Positions 1-13,485 of a stretch of DNA of 64,000 nt are shown piece after piece; within the stretch, counting starts at the first letter, position 1; each line of letters opens with the position of its first letter. The position numbers and the translations under genes were made by a program. Where the stretch lies: positions 49,073,370-49,137,369 of the forward strand of contig CM054117.1 in assembly GCA_028673005.1 (NCBI GenBank). The letters run 5' to 3'. Source of the DNA: Tanypteryx hageni (Eukaryota > Arthropoda > Insecta > Odonata > Petaluridae). The notes below the pieces were generated by a model that saw only the letters and a list, made by a program, of their open reading frames with translations, had not been told where the DNA came from and made no database searches.

Positions 1-2319
1 CAACCAAAATGTTGTTTACTGTTTACGTTTTGACAAATAGGATTGACATAATCTACATAATTTTATTGCTGCATCAGAGACTTCGGTGCATCTATCCATG
101 TGAATATTAAGTAAGACACTAATGCGTAATTATATTAATGTTAAAACTTTACAATACAATACATAAAATAGTAAATGTTAGTGTAAACATCGCTTGCGTA
201 ATTAAGGAATGGGGAACGTTTGGTCATGTTTGGATCTTTTTTTGGAAGGGCTCCGCCCCCAAACCCCCGAACCAGCAATTCAAAACTTGGGATACCCAAG
301 AGCAAAAGTATGTAAATTTTAAAATTTATTGTAATATGACATCAAAAGTGATATATCAATGAAAATAATAAAAATTGTTTGCTACTTAAAAGAAAACTCC
401 AGAGCGAAGCTGGGCTTTTCATCTAGTAGACTATATTTAATCCATTTTTACCTTTTATCTTTGCGTTGGCTATTCTTCCTCTACGGCGCGCCGCGGAGTG
501 GATTTTCCTTGCATTAATGTTTACGTGGCAATCTCTTTTTGAGGACAACAATTGAGAAATTTAGCTTTGTTGCCGCCTGGAAAATGTTAATAAATATTGC
601 GCTTAAAGGATAAGTTCGAGAGATTTAACGTGTAATACGACAGAACATGAACAGAATTAAAATATTGTCTTTCTTGCATAAAATGAGCCATTTCAGGTGA
701 TCGTAAGTTAACATTTAGGAATATTTATATCTATATCAGTGAAGGGCTGCATGGCATTTTGGGGTTTCTCCACGCCATTTCTCATGCATTCTTATGGAAA
801 CAGTATTTCGTTGACTCCACGGTATGGAAACCTAGACTTAAACCTTCCATTGGTCAGTAGCATGGCCCATGAAACTTTTGAATTAGATGGCTCTTATGGT
901 GTTCGAGTTATTAGCGCACAAACATTCTCTTTTATATATTAGATTCGCCACATTTGAGGATGAATAAAACAATGAAGGATTGAACGATATACTTCTACAT
1001 ATAATTATTTCGACTCGCCCAGATCAATCGATAAATACTTGTTGGAAAAAAATGGCATCGATCTGGTGTCCGTTGAAAATTTAATCAATACATATTTAAC
1101 ACCGCGAGGGGATTCAGTACTACAGCACATATGAAAATATTATAAAAATAAAATAAAGGAAGCGATTACTCAAATAAGTGAAAAAAGAGTCTTAATAAGT
1201 TTTCGCGTAAATCTCTTTTTTATTTAATCGTTTGCAAATTTTATTCTCCTATCGCTTCAGAGTAAATAGTCGCAGTTTTCATAATTCGCGAGGCGTTCCT
1301 GTGTGTGCCGATTTGACTTTCACAATATATAAACTTGATTATTTGCGTGTTTAAATATGAGGATTTGACAGTCTCGGCGATTTTCAAGACCCCTGCGAAT
1401 TTTTTCATAAGGTACAGGATAGTTTTTTCGAAACGAAATGTTCTGCCGACTACTATGAGATTCCATCAAGCAAAACGACAACCTATATTTTATGGAAGTA
1501 AATCACCTTGAGAATCAGTGAAACATTTACGAGACGGTGAATAATTTTTTAGTCATTAATACCGATTCGAACCTTTTGAATGATACACAAATACAAGAAT
1601 AATCAGGAAAATGTTCACCTATTCGTCATAAATTAAGATTTTTCCCGCAAAGATGATTACAGCTCGTCTAACACGTCAAATTTCCCGATTCATCCCTAGC
1701 ACATCTTTTTTGAAGACCTGTGTACTTAAAATCCTTTTCAGATTGGCTGACTCACGGACGATCCTAGGCCAATCATTAACCCTTTTTCGAACAATGGATG
1801 GAGATGCTCGGGTGCGTTTATCTCCGATCCAATAAATGAAGCTATTCGTACTATTTTTTGCGAGAGGGAAGAACACACTGCAACTTCTCTCACACACTCC
1901 CTCTTTTCCTCATCTAGAACGCCCTCCTTAACCCCCTATAGACGGACGCTTCGCCAGATACGTCCCCTTGCCACCTACCTCTCACTTTCTCTCTCTCTGC
2001 TATGCCTTTAACGAGCTTAGCTTAAACCGTTAGAAATGGGTGTTGCGTTTTTTTAATTCGATCGCTGTCTTTACCGAGTGCGAAGGATTTCTCTCAGGAG
2101 ATTAGTTTATGAGTTTCACATGAAGTTCTGTAGGGTATAAAAATATTCCAAGCCACAAAATACCTGTAGCTCGACAGTGTTTTTGATAAATTCTGATTTC
2201 AGAGAAATTTCAAACAACTCGATCAAACAAGTTCACATTTATGACAATTTTCGCCAATTATATCTACCTTTTCTGCTGAAATTGTTTGTTTGGAGTTGAG
2301 TAACAGCATCGTTGAATAG
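1..2319. other. No gene recognised
   Basis: AT-rich non-coding sequence. Open frames are short, carry no recognisable domain and have no convincing splice context. A pyrimidine-rich patch of short CT runs lies near 1870-2000. Confidence 0.5.
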
Positions 2320-3090
2320 ACAAATTAAATTTTGCATACGGAAGCCAGACACAGTACTGTAGCAAGATAATGCGGTGAAGATGAACTCGTGAAGCATATC
2401 CTGAAGTTGGAAGAAATGATGTTCGGATTAACAGTCAAGGACATCATGGAACTAGCGTATGACGTCGCAAACAGAAATGATTCGCCTCGTAATTTTAGCA
2501 AAGACAATGGCATGGCAGACAAAAAATGCTATTACGTCTTCATGCGTAGACATCCAGAGTTGTCATGACGACATCCAGAGTTGTCATTACGACAGCCAGA
2601 ATTGTCATTACAACAGCCAGAATTGTCATTACAACAGCCAAAATCAACATCAATGGGTTTTAACAGGGAAAAATTCGAAGAGTTTTTTAATATTTTAAAG
2701 GGAATATGCAATGAAAATAAGTTGGATCCCACAAGGATATTCAACGTAGATTAGAGCGGATTTTCGACGGTGCAGAAAATATCCCAGGAAGTTGTTTCTC
2801 ACAAAGGGAAAGCACAAGTTGTCACAATTTCAAGCGCTGAATGAGGTGTGAACACAACAATGGTGTGTTGCGTTAGTGCTTCTGGACGGTACAAACCACC
2901 AATGATAATTTTTTTAAAGATTTAGATTGGTTAATGAATTAGAGATTGGGCCTCCCCCAGAAAGTTTAGTTGAAATTTCCGAATCGGGGTACATAAATAC
3001 TCAGCTCTTCACAAAATGGCTAAAACAATTTATCCAAACACTCAATCAAACCAAAGATATTTTTGTCAAAAATGTAGGACATAAGTTGTA
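2320..3090 (+). pseudogene. Decayed Tigger/pogo-type (Tc1/mariner, CENP-B-related) transposase
   Basis: A broken plus-strand reading frame resembles the central part of Tigger/pogo transposases. Visible blocks, in order, are MRRHPELS (tandemly expanded, see separate entry), MGFNREKFEEFFNILK, NKLDPTRIFNVD followed by a stop then SGFSTVQK, GVNTTMVCCVSASGRY with PPMIIF, and SGYINTQLFTKWLKQFI. The Asp of IFNVD is the expected first catalytic Asp; the usual Glu after it is now TAG. Further stops lie inside the repeat (TGA) and before GVNTT. The reading is lost near 3090, before the second catalytic Asp. The N-terminal helix-turn-helix is not clear. No intact terminal repeats were matched to it. 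It is clearly an old, non-functional copy. The family assignment is by motif recognition and the exact family is uncertain. Confidence 0.8.
2551..2640 (+). repeat. 21-bp tandem repeat inside the transposase remnant
   Basis: Four consecutive 21-bp units (2551-2571, 2572-2592, 2593-2613, 2614-2634) plus the start of a fifth. Units 3 and 4 are identical; units 1 and 2 differ from each other at one base. Each unit is seven codons (HPELSxR, then QPELSLQ) and repeats the segment just N-terminal to the DDE domain, so the frame is preserved. Confidence 0.9.
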
Positions 3091-4024
3091 GTAATTAATA
3101 TGAATAATTGCATTTACATGCAATGGTCCAATTTGGGGAACATGTAGTCCAATTTAAGCAACCAGTTGCCCAATTTGGACTAAATGCAGTTGTTCAAAAC
3201 AATTTTTCCTTTTTATTCTTTTTGTTCGTTTTTAATTTTGTATATGCGTGAAATTTTGCCTGTTTAAACTTTTATTTCTCGTAAAAATATAAAAATATCT
3301 GAGATGGTCCAATATAGGCAACCTTCCACCATTTATATTGCACTTACCTTTATAATTTGAACACAGATTATGTATCTGTACTTTGAACTGTAAAGTATAT
3401 GTATTTTTAAACGAACACACTAATAGTACTTCACTTACGTTATTATTGTGTATCACAACTACGAACTTGGTTAAAACATATTATAGTTTGCTCTCAAACC
3501 GTAGCGTGTGTGACACTAGTCTCTGCTGCTATTTCTATCGAAAAACAAATATTTATATATTTTAATATATAATAATATTTTAATTAAGCATGTCAAATGG
3601 CGCCCCCTTCGACATGGCGCCTGTTGCGGGCGCACCGCCCTTGTTACGGTACTGGTCAGACAAATGAAAATCTAAAATGACACGCTACTCTAGTGTCAAA
3701 TTTACTATTCACTTTACGATAACTTAGTTTTACAACTGGCAGATCATTCACCAAAGAATTTTACTGCGCCAACGCAGTACAAAATACAATATTTTACGGC
3801 GAATAGATTGTTTTTCGAGGTTGGTGAATTTTTCAGAGAAAATGGCTACTGAAACCTTTTTTAAAAATGCCATGAAATGCACATAATTAACGCTATGCTT
3901 AGTGTTTATTTTCTCAACACGTTTTAAGACCACTTCAAAAGTTTCCCAACGCGGTCGCTATCGTGACGAGCCTCCTTTGTACCGAGGCAGTTTAGCATAA
4001 ATTCCTTTAATATAAGCGCCGTTA
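3091..4024. other. Non-coding; short repeats and a hAT-like end
   Basis: The phrase TGGTCCAAT and close variants recur near 3122, 3147 and 3304, perhaps as the tail of the upstream transposon. At about 3590-3652 a GC-rich block ends in TTGTTACGGTACTG, which resembles one terminal repeat of a hAT-type MITE. The opposite end was not found. No gene is seen. Confidence 0.4.
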
Positions 4025-4335
4025 ACTCTTTTTTTACTTTCTTTATATACGAAGTATGAAGTATTGTTTCCATAAAAAAAATCGAATTCGAGATTTCAAC
4101 GGAAATACATGTTTTAAGGTCCCCTGAACACGTTTTGACTATTTTATCGATGATGTCTGTGGGTGTCTTTTTGGGTGTCTGTGACCGGGATTTTGTGGGT
4201 GCTCTAACTCAAAAACTATTAATCAGATCAAAACGAAATTTTATATTTGACATTTTTGTTAAAGGAAGAAGTGCCGATTAGTTTTTGGTAAACATCGGTT
4301 AACCGGAAGTGGGTGTTTACTTTGTCACTTATCCG
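4025..4335 (+). repeat. Interspersed repeat, related to 57100-57245 in opposite orientation
   Basis: The stretch from about 4080 to 4175 (GAGATTTCAACGGAAATAC, then CCCTGAACACGTTTTGAC, then GATGATGTCTGTG) matches the reverse complement of about 57125-57240 closely. It is followed by AACTCAAAAACTATTAATCA, a type of phrase common in arthropod interspersed repeats. Ends and class are unknown. Confidence 0.65.
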
Positions 4336-5889
4336 TTATTTTGAAATATTGGCTTTAATATTTCATACATTTCAAAACATACTGGAATAAAAGTTGTAGG
4401 AAATTTAATTTTCTACAATGTTTGTTCGAAACATTTTCCCGTATGATGCATTGTTGAAGAGATATTTTAAAAATTAAATATTTTAGCCGCCACCGCCACA
4501 CTACCTAACGGCGACTACTGTAGACACTTTACGCTCGTTTTTATTTTCTTAATTGTTGTAGCCTCCGGCTATATTCAATATCAGGCTACAGTTTGAGTTT
4601 ATTTCTGTTCTTTGTAAGGTCTTTTGAATTGTTCTCGCAGTTCTTTCGAATAATTATTATCATTAAGCTATTTAGAATTTTTATAAATATTACAGGTACG
4701 GAGAAAGTCACGTGGTGGCCACATCAGATTATTTTAGTTTTTGCCGTAGAGTTCAAAACTTCCAGCGGCTTTGTTTTTAGCCTCCTCTTTAAAAAAATGC
4801 CCATGATCGATAATGCTGAAGAACAAAGCCCGATTTCAACATATACCGTTGAATTATCCAGTGATTTTAAAACCATCAGATTAACGTTGACATTACCGTC
4901 GAAGTTTTCCAAAACACCAAAGGCATTTCGTCGTTAATTGCAACGCTAGAAATCCTTACACGAATATAATACGTCGATAATGTTCTTTCGCGCAAACTTG
5001 CTTTAAAAAAAGTCGGGCAGTTGATGACCGAGCAGACACAAAAAAACTCGAAAGAGACGGGTTCGCATCATTAAGCCGACCTAGAATCTCTCACTTCTCC
5101 ATCCTTGAAGGTAGCATAAAAATCGACCGCCTAATAGAGAACCTCGTAGAAATTCTCGGCGTTTAATTGGGCTCGGGTGGAGAAATAACAAGATGGAAAA
5201 GTTTACTCCATAAATGGAATACACAGAGATTTCAAAGGCGTCCTTAATGGGAAATACGTATGAAACGGTATCGAAAGCTTGGGCGATTCTCGAATTTTTA
5301 TCTCCGAAACTATACGTCGTAATTATATGGTCTCGGGAACTACTTGTAGTAATTGTTGTTCTGTATCCGAATAAATATTTTATTCTATACCTCACAGATC
5401 CTATACGAAAATGGGAGGCAAATATATTGATTTTTAATTATTGTTGCCTATGGCAAAATTTTAGGAAACGCCATAATTGTGTAGAATGTTATTTTTTCCT
5501 GCGTTTTTATAGAGTATATAAGCATTTTACTAAATATAACTTTAACATTTGAGTATTAAAATAATAGTTATCAATCACAAAATAAACTATTGCCTATGCC
5601 ACCACAGACATACCCTAGTTACGCCATTGGTTAGATATATTGCACCCCCTGCCGCCCACCAATTCGTCACAGATGCGTTGATATTTATATATTTATGCAA
5701 AACGGTTATTGAACGACTTCGGACATGTACATAAACATCAGCAACCCACGGTAAATACAGAAGACTTACAGGCGTACAGCGTCATGGCGGAGGGAGATAT
5801 AGTCGGCTATGAAAAACGCGTGTATCCTTAGGCACGTGGAGGTAAGTGTAACGAATAGACTTCGACAGATGTTTGAGAACGGATTTTAG
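4336..5889. other. No gene recognised
   Basis: AT-rich sequence with two overlapping frames of just over 100 codons on opposite strands near 5081-5552. Neither shows a domain or splice context. Confidence 0.4.
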
Positions 5890-6400
5890 GTAGTGCGAGC
5901 GAAAGAAATAGCATTCCGAGACGAGAGAGAATAATGTGAGAAAGACAGAGATGATCAGATGATCGGAGAAAGAGGAAGAGTAGGAGGGAGATAATATGGG
6001 GAAGAACGGAGGTGAGGGGAGGAGGTTGGAGAAGGAGGCGAAGGCGGTTACGTAGAGGAAATGAGAGGGCGCTAATTAATGGAGGAAAGGTCTGGAAGAA
6101 GAGGAGAGATGAGGGAGCAAAGGGTAGCGAGCGGGGGAAATGAATGAGCTGCGTTGGGAAGGAAAGTGGGATGGCTGGGGGAGAGGGTGGGAGGAGGGAA
6201 AGGTGGGAGGGGAGAATAGAAGAAGAGACATTAAAGGAGAGTGATAGGAGGAGTGATGGGTGGGGGGAGGGAAGAGGAGTTCGGAGTTGGAAGAGTGCAG
6301 ACGTTAACGTCGTTAGAGGAAACGAGGGGAAAAAGAGGATGAATGCATTGTGTGTTTCCTATAAACGGGCGGGAAAAGGTAAAACACAAGACGGGGTTGA
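5890..6400 (+). repeat. Long purine-rich (GA) tract
   Basis: About 500 bp in which the plus strand is overwhelmingly A and G with few pyrimidine interruptions, in irregular GGAGA, GAGGA and GGGAGA words. An 87-codon frame across it (6144-6407) has the low-complexity Gly/Glu/Arg composition expected of such DNA and is not taken as a gene. Confidence 0.8.
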
Positions 6401-8439
6401 TGGGTGAAAATAAAATGAGATGGAATAACAGTCATGTTTGCGCCATTAGATCGAGGAGGTCGGGCTTAGAGTCACTACTAGATTCCCGCTGATGCAAGCA
6501 CATTCCGATAATATCATCTTATTATTGAACAAAATTGTTAGTGAAAAATCTGCAAGCGTGCAATGACTCTCTCAAATCGTCGTATTGTCAATTTAAATGT
6601 CGTAAAACATTGCATCAACTTGCTTGAAAATATACTGGTTGACGACTATTGCTCCAAAAGAAAATTATATAGCACACATTATGAGTGAAATCAAAGAGAC
6701 AAGCCATGTTTCGCCAACAGCGGTAAAATGTTTTAGAAACAAGTTACGTATATGTAGTACAACAAAGCAGCCGTTACCAGTGACGATTCTATTTTATCCA
6801 ACTTTTTATGGCTATTGGAGAAACAGTTTGTCGATGACGATTACGTTAGGGTTTCAATACTGATAAGGCTTAAAACATAATATGTATCAAGCTTCGAATA
6901 TTTACACCACTTCCAGAGATGAAATTCTATTAACTCAAAATAGCGCTGGGAACGTCAAACGTTTAATTTGAATATTATATAAGATCTAATTGGAGGCATT
7001 CATTCATACTACCATGAGGTCGACACCAGGGTTCCAAGCATTTTATATATGACGTTCCACTGAGAGATTCGCTACTTTGCAACAACTATCGGAATTCCTG
7101 AGTTATTAAGCACGACGTAATATAATTGAAGGTGTAACCTGATTCAATTTTAAATCAAAACTTGACCAAAACAACTCAATTTCAAAGGAACGTAAATACG
7201 TAAATAAAACGTTCCAGATAAATGCAGAAATTATACACAACTTCGTTTTATTGATATTAATGCTCTAAGAACCCATCACAGATACATTGATTTACGCTTC
7301 CGAATGCCGATAAAATTTAAAACAAAAAAATAAACAAATTATTCGCACAAACGTCGTTACAAATTACTGCGAGTGAATGAACGCTCCCATGACACGGCGG
7401 TATTCTACGATATGCGGACTAATGTCATGTTTATTCACCATAGAGGTTGCTCATAAGGACTCGATTATAGCCTGTCGTAAAGGAAGTTGTACTTGCTTAA
7501 TCATTTTCCAGGGATGTGCGGATTACAAACCACGGAAAATGCATTTATAAAACAGTCATCCCGTTTAAGAGATTACTAGATTTATATTGTCCGCTGTGAT
7601 GTGTTTAAAGTTATATTCTCAACGTGTCTCAATAGCCGCATTGATTGAATTTCGACTGAAGCGACGAAAAATATTTATTTGTAAAATTATAATTTAATTC
7701 TGCATACATTTTTTGTTATCGTTATCATTGTTGGAATACGAGGAGCGTCGATGATCATACTATAAGTGTTGGTTATAGCAGTAGTTTATTACTTTATAAA
7801 CGAAATAAAATGGGTAAATATTTTTTTTATGACTAAAATCAAGACCCATGCGCCAAATATAAAAACGTTTTTCATTTATCACTACAGACAACGCCACGGC
7901 CATTATAGTTTTTAGAAACACTATGTGCAGCTGGAGAAAATGCACATCTCTGCTGCTTAAAAACATCTACGTTGACGTGTTACCTCGATAAATACCTCCA
8001 CCTTTAGCCATTAGATTCCCCATCCCTTCTAGAAACATTTCACCGACGACCTCGAGGACATCAAATTATTTTAGCATGTACGGCAAAATTATTTTCCTGT
8101 CTTCTTTCCCAGCATCCCTTAACTAATCTACATGAACCGAAGGAGAGATGGCAGATAACTACAGCTATCCCTTGCTACACGGAAACCAACTTTGTTACTT
8201 AGGCAGTGCAGAAGATATAAATGATGAAAAAGTAGGAGTGATGCACGCAATAAGCGTGACGTAAATTAGGCGCGCTTCCACAGTGAGATTTACGGATTAA
8301 AATTAGATGTCTCCAGTAAGATGAAAGCCATTATGGAATGATTACCAGAGCACGATATTTTCGTCTCCTACTCTCAAATGAATCCCAAGGGCAATTTTTA
8401 AAGAAATTCCCTAGTGGACTAACCAATAGGCCAGCAAAG
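6401..8439. other. No gene recognised
   Basis: Non-coding sequence of mixed AT content. No repeat ends, RNA gene or conserved coding block noticed. Confidence 0.4.
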
Positions 8440-8692
8440 CAAGGGCGGATCCAGGGGTGGGGGATAATTATTCACCTCCAAAGCTCTCAGAGCATCGAAA
8501 AATTTTATAAAATGATAAAAAAGTACATTGAAGAAATGTTACTTTTTACTGTATTTATTTTGTTGCAAGAAATGCCACCTATTTCTTTTTTACATATTCA
8601 AAGCTATATGATTTTGAAGGAATCTTCAAATAGTTAATTTTTAATCTTTGATTACCCCCCCCTCCCAAAGATGAAGGCTGGTTGCGCCCTTG
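8440..8692. mobile_element. Probable short hAT-like MITE
   Basis: Begins CAAGGGCGGATCCAGGGG and ends with the approximate reverse complement, GGTTGCGCCCTTG. About 250 bp long with a C-rich subterminal block and no coding capacity. The flanking 8-mers match poorly, so the assignment rests on the end sequences only. Confidence 0.5.
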
Positions 8693-9499
8693 TAAAAAGG
8701 CGCAGGGGCCTTAGGCCCTCGCATTTTTTGGCCCAACTTAAATTCCTTCGTTCAAAATTGAAGTAACAGCTGTTGGGCGGTAGTGCTAAATATGTAAGCA
8801 GTTAAATAAACGAGTAAAAGTCTGATGACTTCATAATTTTGGCACATGCATTTCATATTTCGGTCCTTCCCTTCCATCAACCTTTGACCTCTCATAACCT
8901 AAACCCGGGTATAGGTCCTGATATATGCGTACAAAAAAGGACGGATGAACAGAAATACTGACAGGCAATTCAAACATAAAAGACGCTATTTATTTTAAGA
9001 CTCCCGCCTAAAAACTGATCTACGAGATAAATTTCCATACAACGAAATTTTTAATCTTGCGCATTTCATGCCGAGCATCGCAACGCTAACATGACAATGC
9101 AACATGATGTTCTGTACAGATTTTTGTCATTAAAGTGAAAATTCGCTGCATATTTTTCTTTGTTATAGATAATATTGTAGAATTTTTAGACAGTCTAAGT
9201 TTCATTCCACCCCTATCCGCATAAAGGCGCTACGCTAGCCCCGTATGAATAAGTTTCAGTAGCATAAAAATAAAAAGAATATTTTTGAGGATTTATTGAT
9301 GCATTTCAGTGTTTTTATCATGCTTTGGGTCCAAAATTTTCTTTCGGAAACGTACCCTCAGTAATGTACTTGTCTATGGGAAATTTAGGACTGGTTACAC
9401 ATTTATGAAGTATAGTATAGGTAGAACTTTTCAGAAACGCATCTACTTCGATCAAAGAAGGAAACGTACCTCAAGCATTTCCCTATTCAACCCCTATGC
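8693..9499. other. No gene recognised
   Basis: Non-coding; nothing recognised. Confidence 0.4.
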
Positions 9500-9960
9500 G
9501 ATACTCACCCGCCTTAACTCCTCCTCACCAATAGAGAGGGAATAGCCCATCTCTCGAAGCTCCACCTCACAACAGAGGCTATAACAGCGAGGGGTAAGGA
9601 GAGAGAAAGAGAGAGATGGCCGACAGACCCGCCCCTGTTGATGCCCTCCCATCCCCTTCTCAACATCCCCCCTCCTCTCTCCTCACGTTCCCCTCCATCT
9701 CCTTCTCGGCTACTAATCACCGTGATCCTGCTAGGCGGAGACTGTCGACCATAGAGGGATAGCCGATTCGTGAAGGCTCTCTCTCTCTTTCGCCGGGGTT
9801 GGATAAGTAATCGCGGGTCACGCACCTCCGCTGTGAGACCATGAAGATGGGGTAGAGAGAGAGAAAGAGAGGAGGTGGAAGAAAAAGAGGGAGGGGAGGT
9901 CAGGGAGGGAGAAGGGGGCAGCGGTGGGTGGAGAGAGGAAGCAATCGAGAAGGTAGCGAA
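9500..9960. repeat. Switching pyrimidine-/purine-rich tract
   Basis: From about 9500 to 9830 the plus strand is mostly C and T with embedded GA runs. From 9840 to 9960 it is almost pure A and G. No domain is seen in the 103-codon minus frame at 9514-9825, whose Arg/Gly/Ser/Leu-rich composition reflects the tract. Confidence 0.65.
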
Positions 9961-12900
9961 AGTTCATTTCGTATGCCTACCGCCTCCGGTTTGAGGCAGG
10001 CGCGTGGGTGTATGGGAGACTTGGTGAATACGTTTATATACATATGCTTACGACGCCGAGAAGATACGCGGGTCAATTATCGTGCATTCAGGTGGCGTAC
10101 CGGGAATTTTATTTTATTTTTTCTCAGAGTCAGTTCAGAGTTTCAATATTAGAGATCCTTTCTCTCTCCCTATCTTTCGCTTCTACTCACGTTAATGTCC
10201 GTGAACCTTTTCAATTTTTTTATTCAAGAGTGCATTGTACTCGTGAATAGAACGGCGAATAAATTTCATTTATTTTCTTAATATAAATTTCACCTTGATT
10301 TATGCGAACCGGATTCAATTACTAAACGTTAACCGCAAGCACGACGTTTCGCTCTGAATAAGTCATTGGCAACAACAAGGTTAGGACGTTATCGTTCTCG
10401 AAGCAATATATAAACATCGTATCGTATGAATGTTGAATTGCGCTCTTATTGCTGCATAAATCATTTGAAAGTTACCTATTTGTTAAAATCCAGAGGAGCA
10501 TATCAACATCGATACCACTATTGAGTTCCAAGTGTAATTAATGAAATATTTATTCTGAAGCCTAACCTGTAGGCAATTTTATTATTGATTTTTCAGCTGT
10601 TATTTCGAGTAAACTTTTCATTTCAATAAACAATGCACCATTTTAAAACTATAACAGAGTTTTATGCATCTGAAAACTCCGACTATCTAGTGAACTACAA
10701 GTATTAATACTTCATGCATACGTAACACTTATTAAGTATTTCTTGAGCTTTATATGAAATTTCCATATATCTTCTTTTTCGTCCATACGCAATTGCGTAA
10801 CCATCTTTTGCTTTTATGGTAATGAGAACCTAACGCTAAAAATGAAAGCTTTCGCTGATATTCTTAATTATCGTCTCAAAGCAATAAAAGTTTTCAAAGA
10901 TGCTAAGTTAAATTATATAGAAATATAATAACTGTAATAAATCCATACTAGCGAATAGTTTTACCTAGGGTATTCGACCAAATAGCTCTTCCAAATTTTT
11001 ATGAGCGATTTAATCATGAATTGAATATTAAAAATGTCCCATGATATCGCATTGTAACGTATGTCTTATTGTTAATACTAAAATTTGGTGAAAAGTTATC
11101 GATGTCACAGTTTTGCAGGAAGCATTAAACCTTCCCAAAGTCATCAGACACGGGCAGATTTAAAAGGAATTTTTTGGTCTCAATAATAATAAGATAAGAA
11201 AATAATAAGAGCTGGGTAAATTTATTTGTTTCGGATTTTCCGATTTTTTCTGTAGGCCAAACAAAAACATGGGATATTCTTCTACGACGCAATAAGAATT
11301 AACGAGCAAAAGACCGAAAAACGTTTTTTCGTATTCGTTTCCATGGCACATCATAATCTTATACTCCGGTTTTTCATCAATTAGTACACTCAAAATTATT
11401 TTTTTTAGAAGCTGGGATTCGTGTTCGTTAAACGGTCGTTTCGCCGAGCCACAAAAAATGAAAGGTTTCCAAGAGTTCAAACCCTGGAAATAAATTATTT
11501 TCAAATAAAAATTAATATTAAACAGACTATTATCACATGTAAATGTTTTCGAAGTCATTTATTTGACTTTAAAACTCTGGTAAACTGAAAGTGTAAAAGG
11601 ATTTTCTTCTCTCAAAGAGAAAATATTTCAAATAATGGCAGCGCAGTAAAATTTAAAAGAAATTTCTTTCGAAGTGCCGTCGACAAAGGAGTCATAATCT
11701 GAACGGTTCAAACGGAAATATTTGTTGGGAGAATAGAATACTCTTCAATATTTTGTTCAATGCCGAAAGTCGATTTAATTACTACAACTTCCAAGTTTCT
11801 CGCTACGTTGGTATACAATACACCAAGCATATCAGAAAAAATGTTATAACTTTACGCGGTCTCCGTTAAATTTGAAATATTCAAAATTCAAAGGACTTTT
11901 AAAAATAAGTACGTGTCTTGATTCGCGTCGGTTGAACACACGTTTTTTGACGGATTGAAAACTGTCAATACATTACGTAAAATTTTATATCAGAAATGTC
12001 GATTTTTAATTTTCCATCGGGGATATCGATTTCATTTCACATCCACGAAAATACGCACAGACGAATTATTAGAGATTGTATATCACAATTAACGTGAATA
12101 GTTAAATTAGTATGACACAAGTAAAATATTTCTTCAATTATATGTTTTGAAAAGTCAAGTTCCTATATTTTTTAAATAACTTTAACGAACATTTCATGCG
12201 CGCCGGCGAAAGTTCAGGAAGTAAACATAATAATCAGTGAATGCTTAGTAGCGACAGCCGCGCCACGTTGCCGAGTATTAAAAAAAAGGTCCATTATAGG
12301 ATGTCGAGGGACCCGAAAGAATCGATATTAAGATTTAACATAATCTCACACATAATGTTTGCGCATGGGTTTGATTCCATCGAGGATAAATCGCAACCCA
12401 AGCTCCTTAGTTAAAAGTGGATCGCTTTCAAAATGCTTCTAAAGCGGCCGCTTCGAATTGCAAACGTGACAAAACCTTAAAAGGAACGCGAAATGTAATA
12501 ATTGCCTTTTCCCCCGGAGAGGTTACTTTTAAAGCTTGGGTTAAGCATTCTTCTAAGCTAATTAAATTCGCGATTCAATCTTCCATCGGAATCGTTTCCA
12601 TTTTTATTTTTTAATGCGCGCCTTAGCCTTGCCTCCATTCTTCATCTCCCCTCCCCCGCATCCACTTCCACAACGAGAGAAGCGACCCTTCTAACCCCGG
12701 AACCGAACGGCACTTCAAACCTCCCATTACCAAGATTGAAGACTTCTCATCTTTTGACAAGGAAGTGCCTTCTGAAAGACCGTTTGATGGACTCCCTTGC
12801 ATCGAGAGCTCCGTCTTCATCAATTATGAAGAATGGAGCCGGAGCGATGTTTTCAAGCAGCTCGATAGATCGACCTCGCGGGAGATAATGATCGCGATAA

Positions 12901-13485
12901 ATCACAATCGGCGTAAGGGAGCGTTGGGAGGTGGCAGTGGGGGGATTGGGAGTTGAGGGCGGTTATGATTGCAACCATAACGCATGCGCCCCTCTCAAGT
13001 TGCTTAAGTCGCTTCGAGTGTAAATTTATGTGGACAGCTTTATGGGTGATAATTCCGAGAATCCTTCCCACGACTGACCAGAAACAAGTGCTAGAGCTTC
13101 GATACACATACGATTCTTCGTAAATACGCTCGTCCGCTTTCACGATGAAGGGAACATTTTTCAAAAAATTCCGAGTGATAGTTTCGTTTCGAAATGCCTT
13201 TTCGTATCAATAACAAACGTTAGGAATTATACGTATAAAGAACATGGCCGGTTCGAGGTACAGGCGAACTGTAAGGCTATCCGGGGCACTAACATCTCGA
13301 ATTTTGAGTCGAAGAAGGTATTTTCCCCTTCAAATATGTAAAGATGAAGTTCTATTGCTCGAAATTTCGGCAATTCTAACTTTTTCTGCCTTTCTTTGAG
13401 GTTCGAATCATAAGAGGCTCGACTGCTTACTATCCGCAAGTAGGCGAATGATGATCGACAATTGGTATCGCTGAATGCTCTATGT
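9961..13485. other. No gene recognised
   Basis: Mostly AT-rich and non-coding. The only long frame is the minus-strand one listed at 11160-11558. A somewhat GC-richer block runs from 12600 to 13000 without a domain. Confidence 0.4.
11160..11558 (-). CDS. Unidentified 132-codon open frame, possible exon
   Basis: One of the longest uninterrupted frames in the left third of the window. A good-looking minus-strand acceptor (TTTATTTCCAG) falls inside it at about 11486, after which the frame reads GLNSWKPFIFCGSAKRPF and onwards. Composition is mixed rather than low-complexity, but I recognise no family and see no partner exon or start context. It may be a chance frame in AT-rich DNA. Confidence 0.15.
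   Translation of the reverse strand: MTSKTFTCDNSLFNINFYLKIIYFQGLNSWKPFIFCGSAKRPFNEHESQLLKKIILSVLIDEKPEYKIMMCHGNEYEKTFFGLLLVNSYCVVEEYPMFLFGLQKKSENPKQINLPSSYYFLILLLLRPKNSF

Noticed and set aside
4593..4937. 114-codon plus-strand frame with an Ile/Phe-rich start
   Set aside because: AT-rich chance hydrophobic stretch, no motif or splice context.
6144..6407. 87-codon Gly/Arg/Glu-rich plus-strand frame
   Set aside because: Composition is fully explained by the polypurine tract; no domain.
9514..9825. 103-codon minus-strand frame rich in Arg, Gly and Ser
   Set aside because: Lies in a purine/pyrimidine tract; low complexity, no family resemblance.
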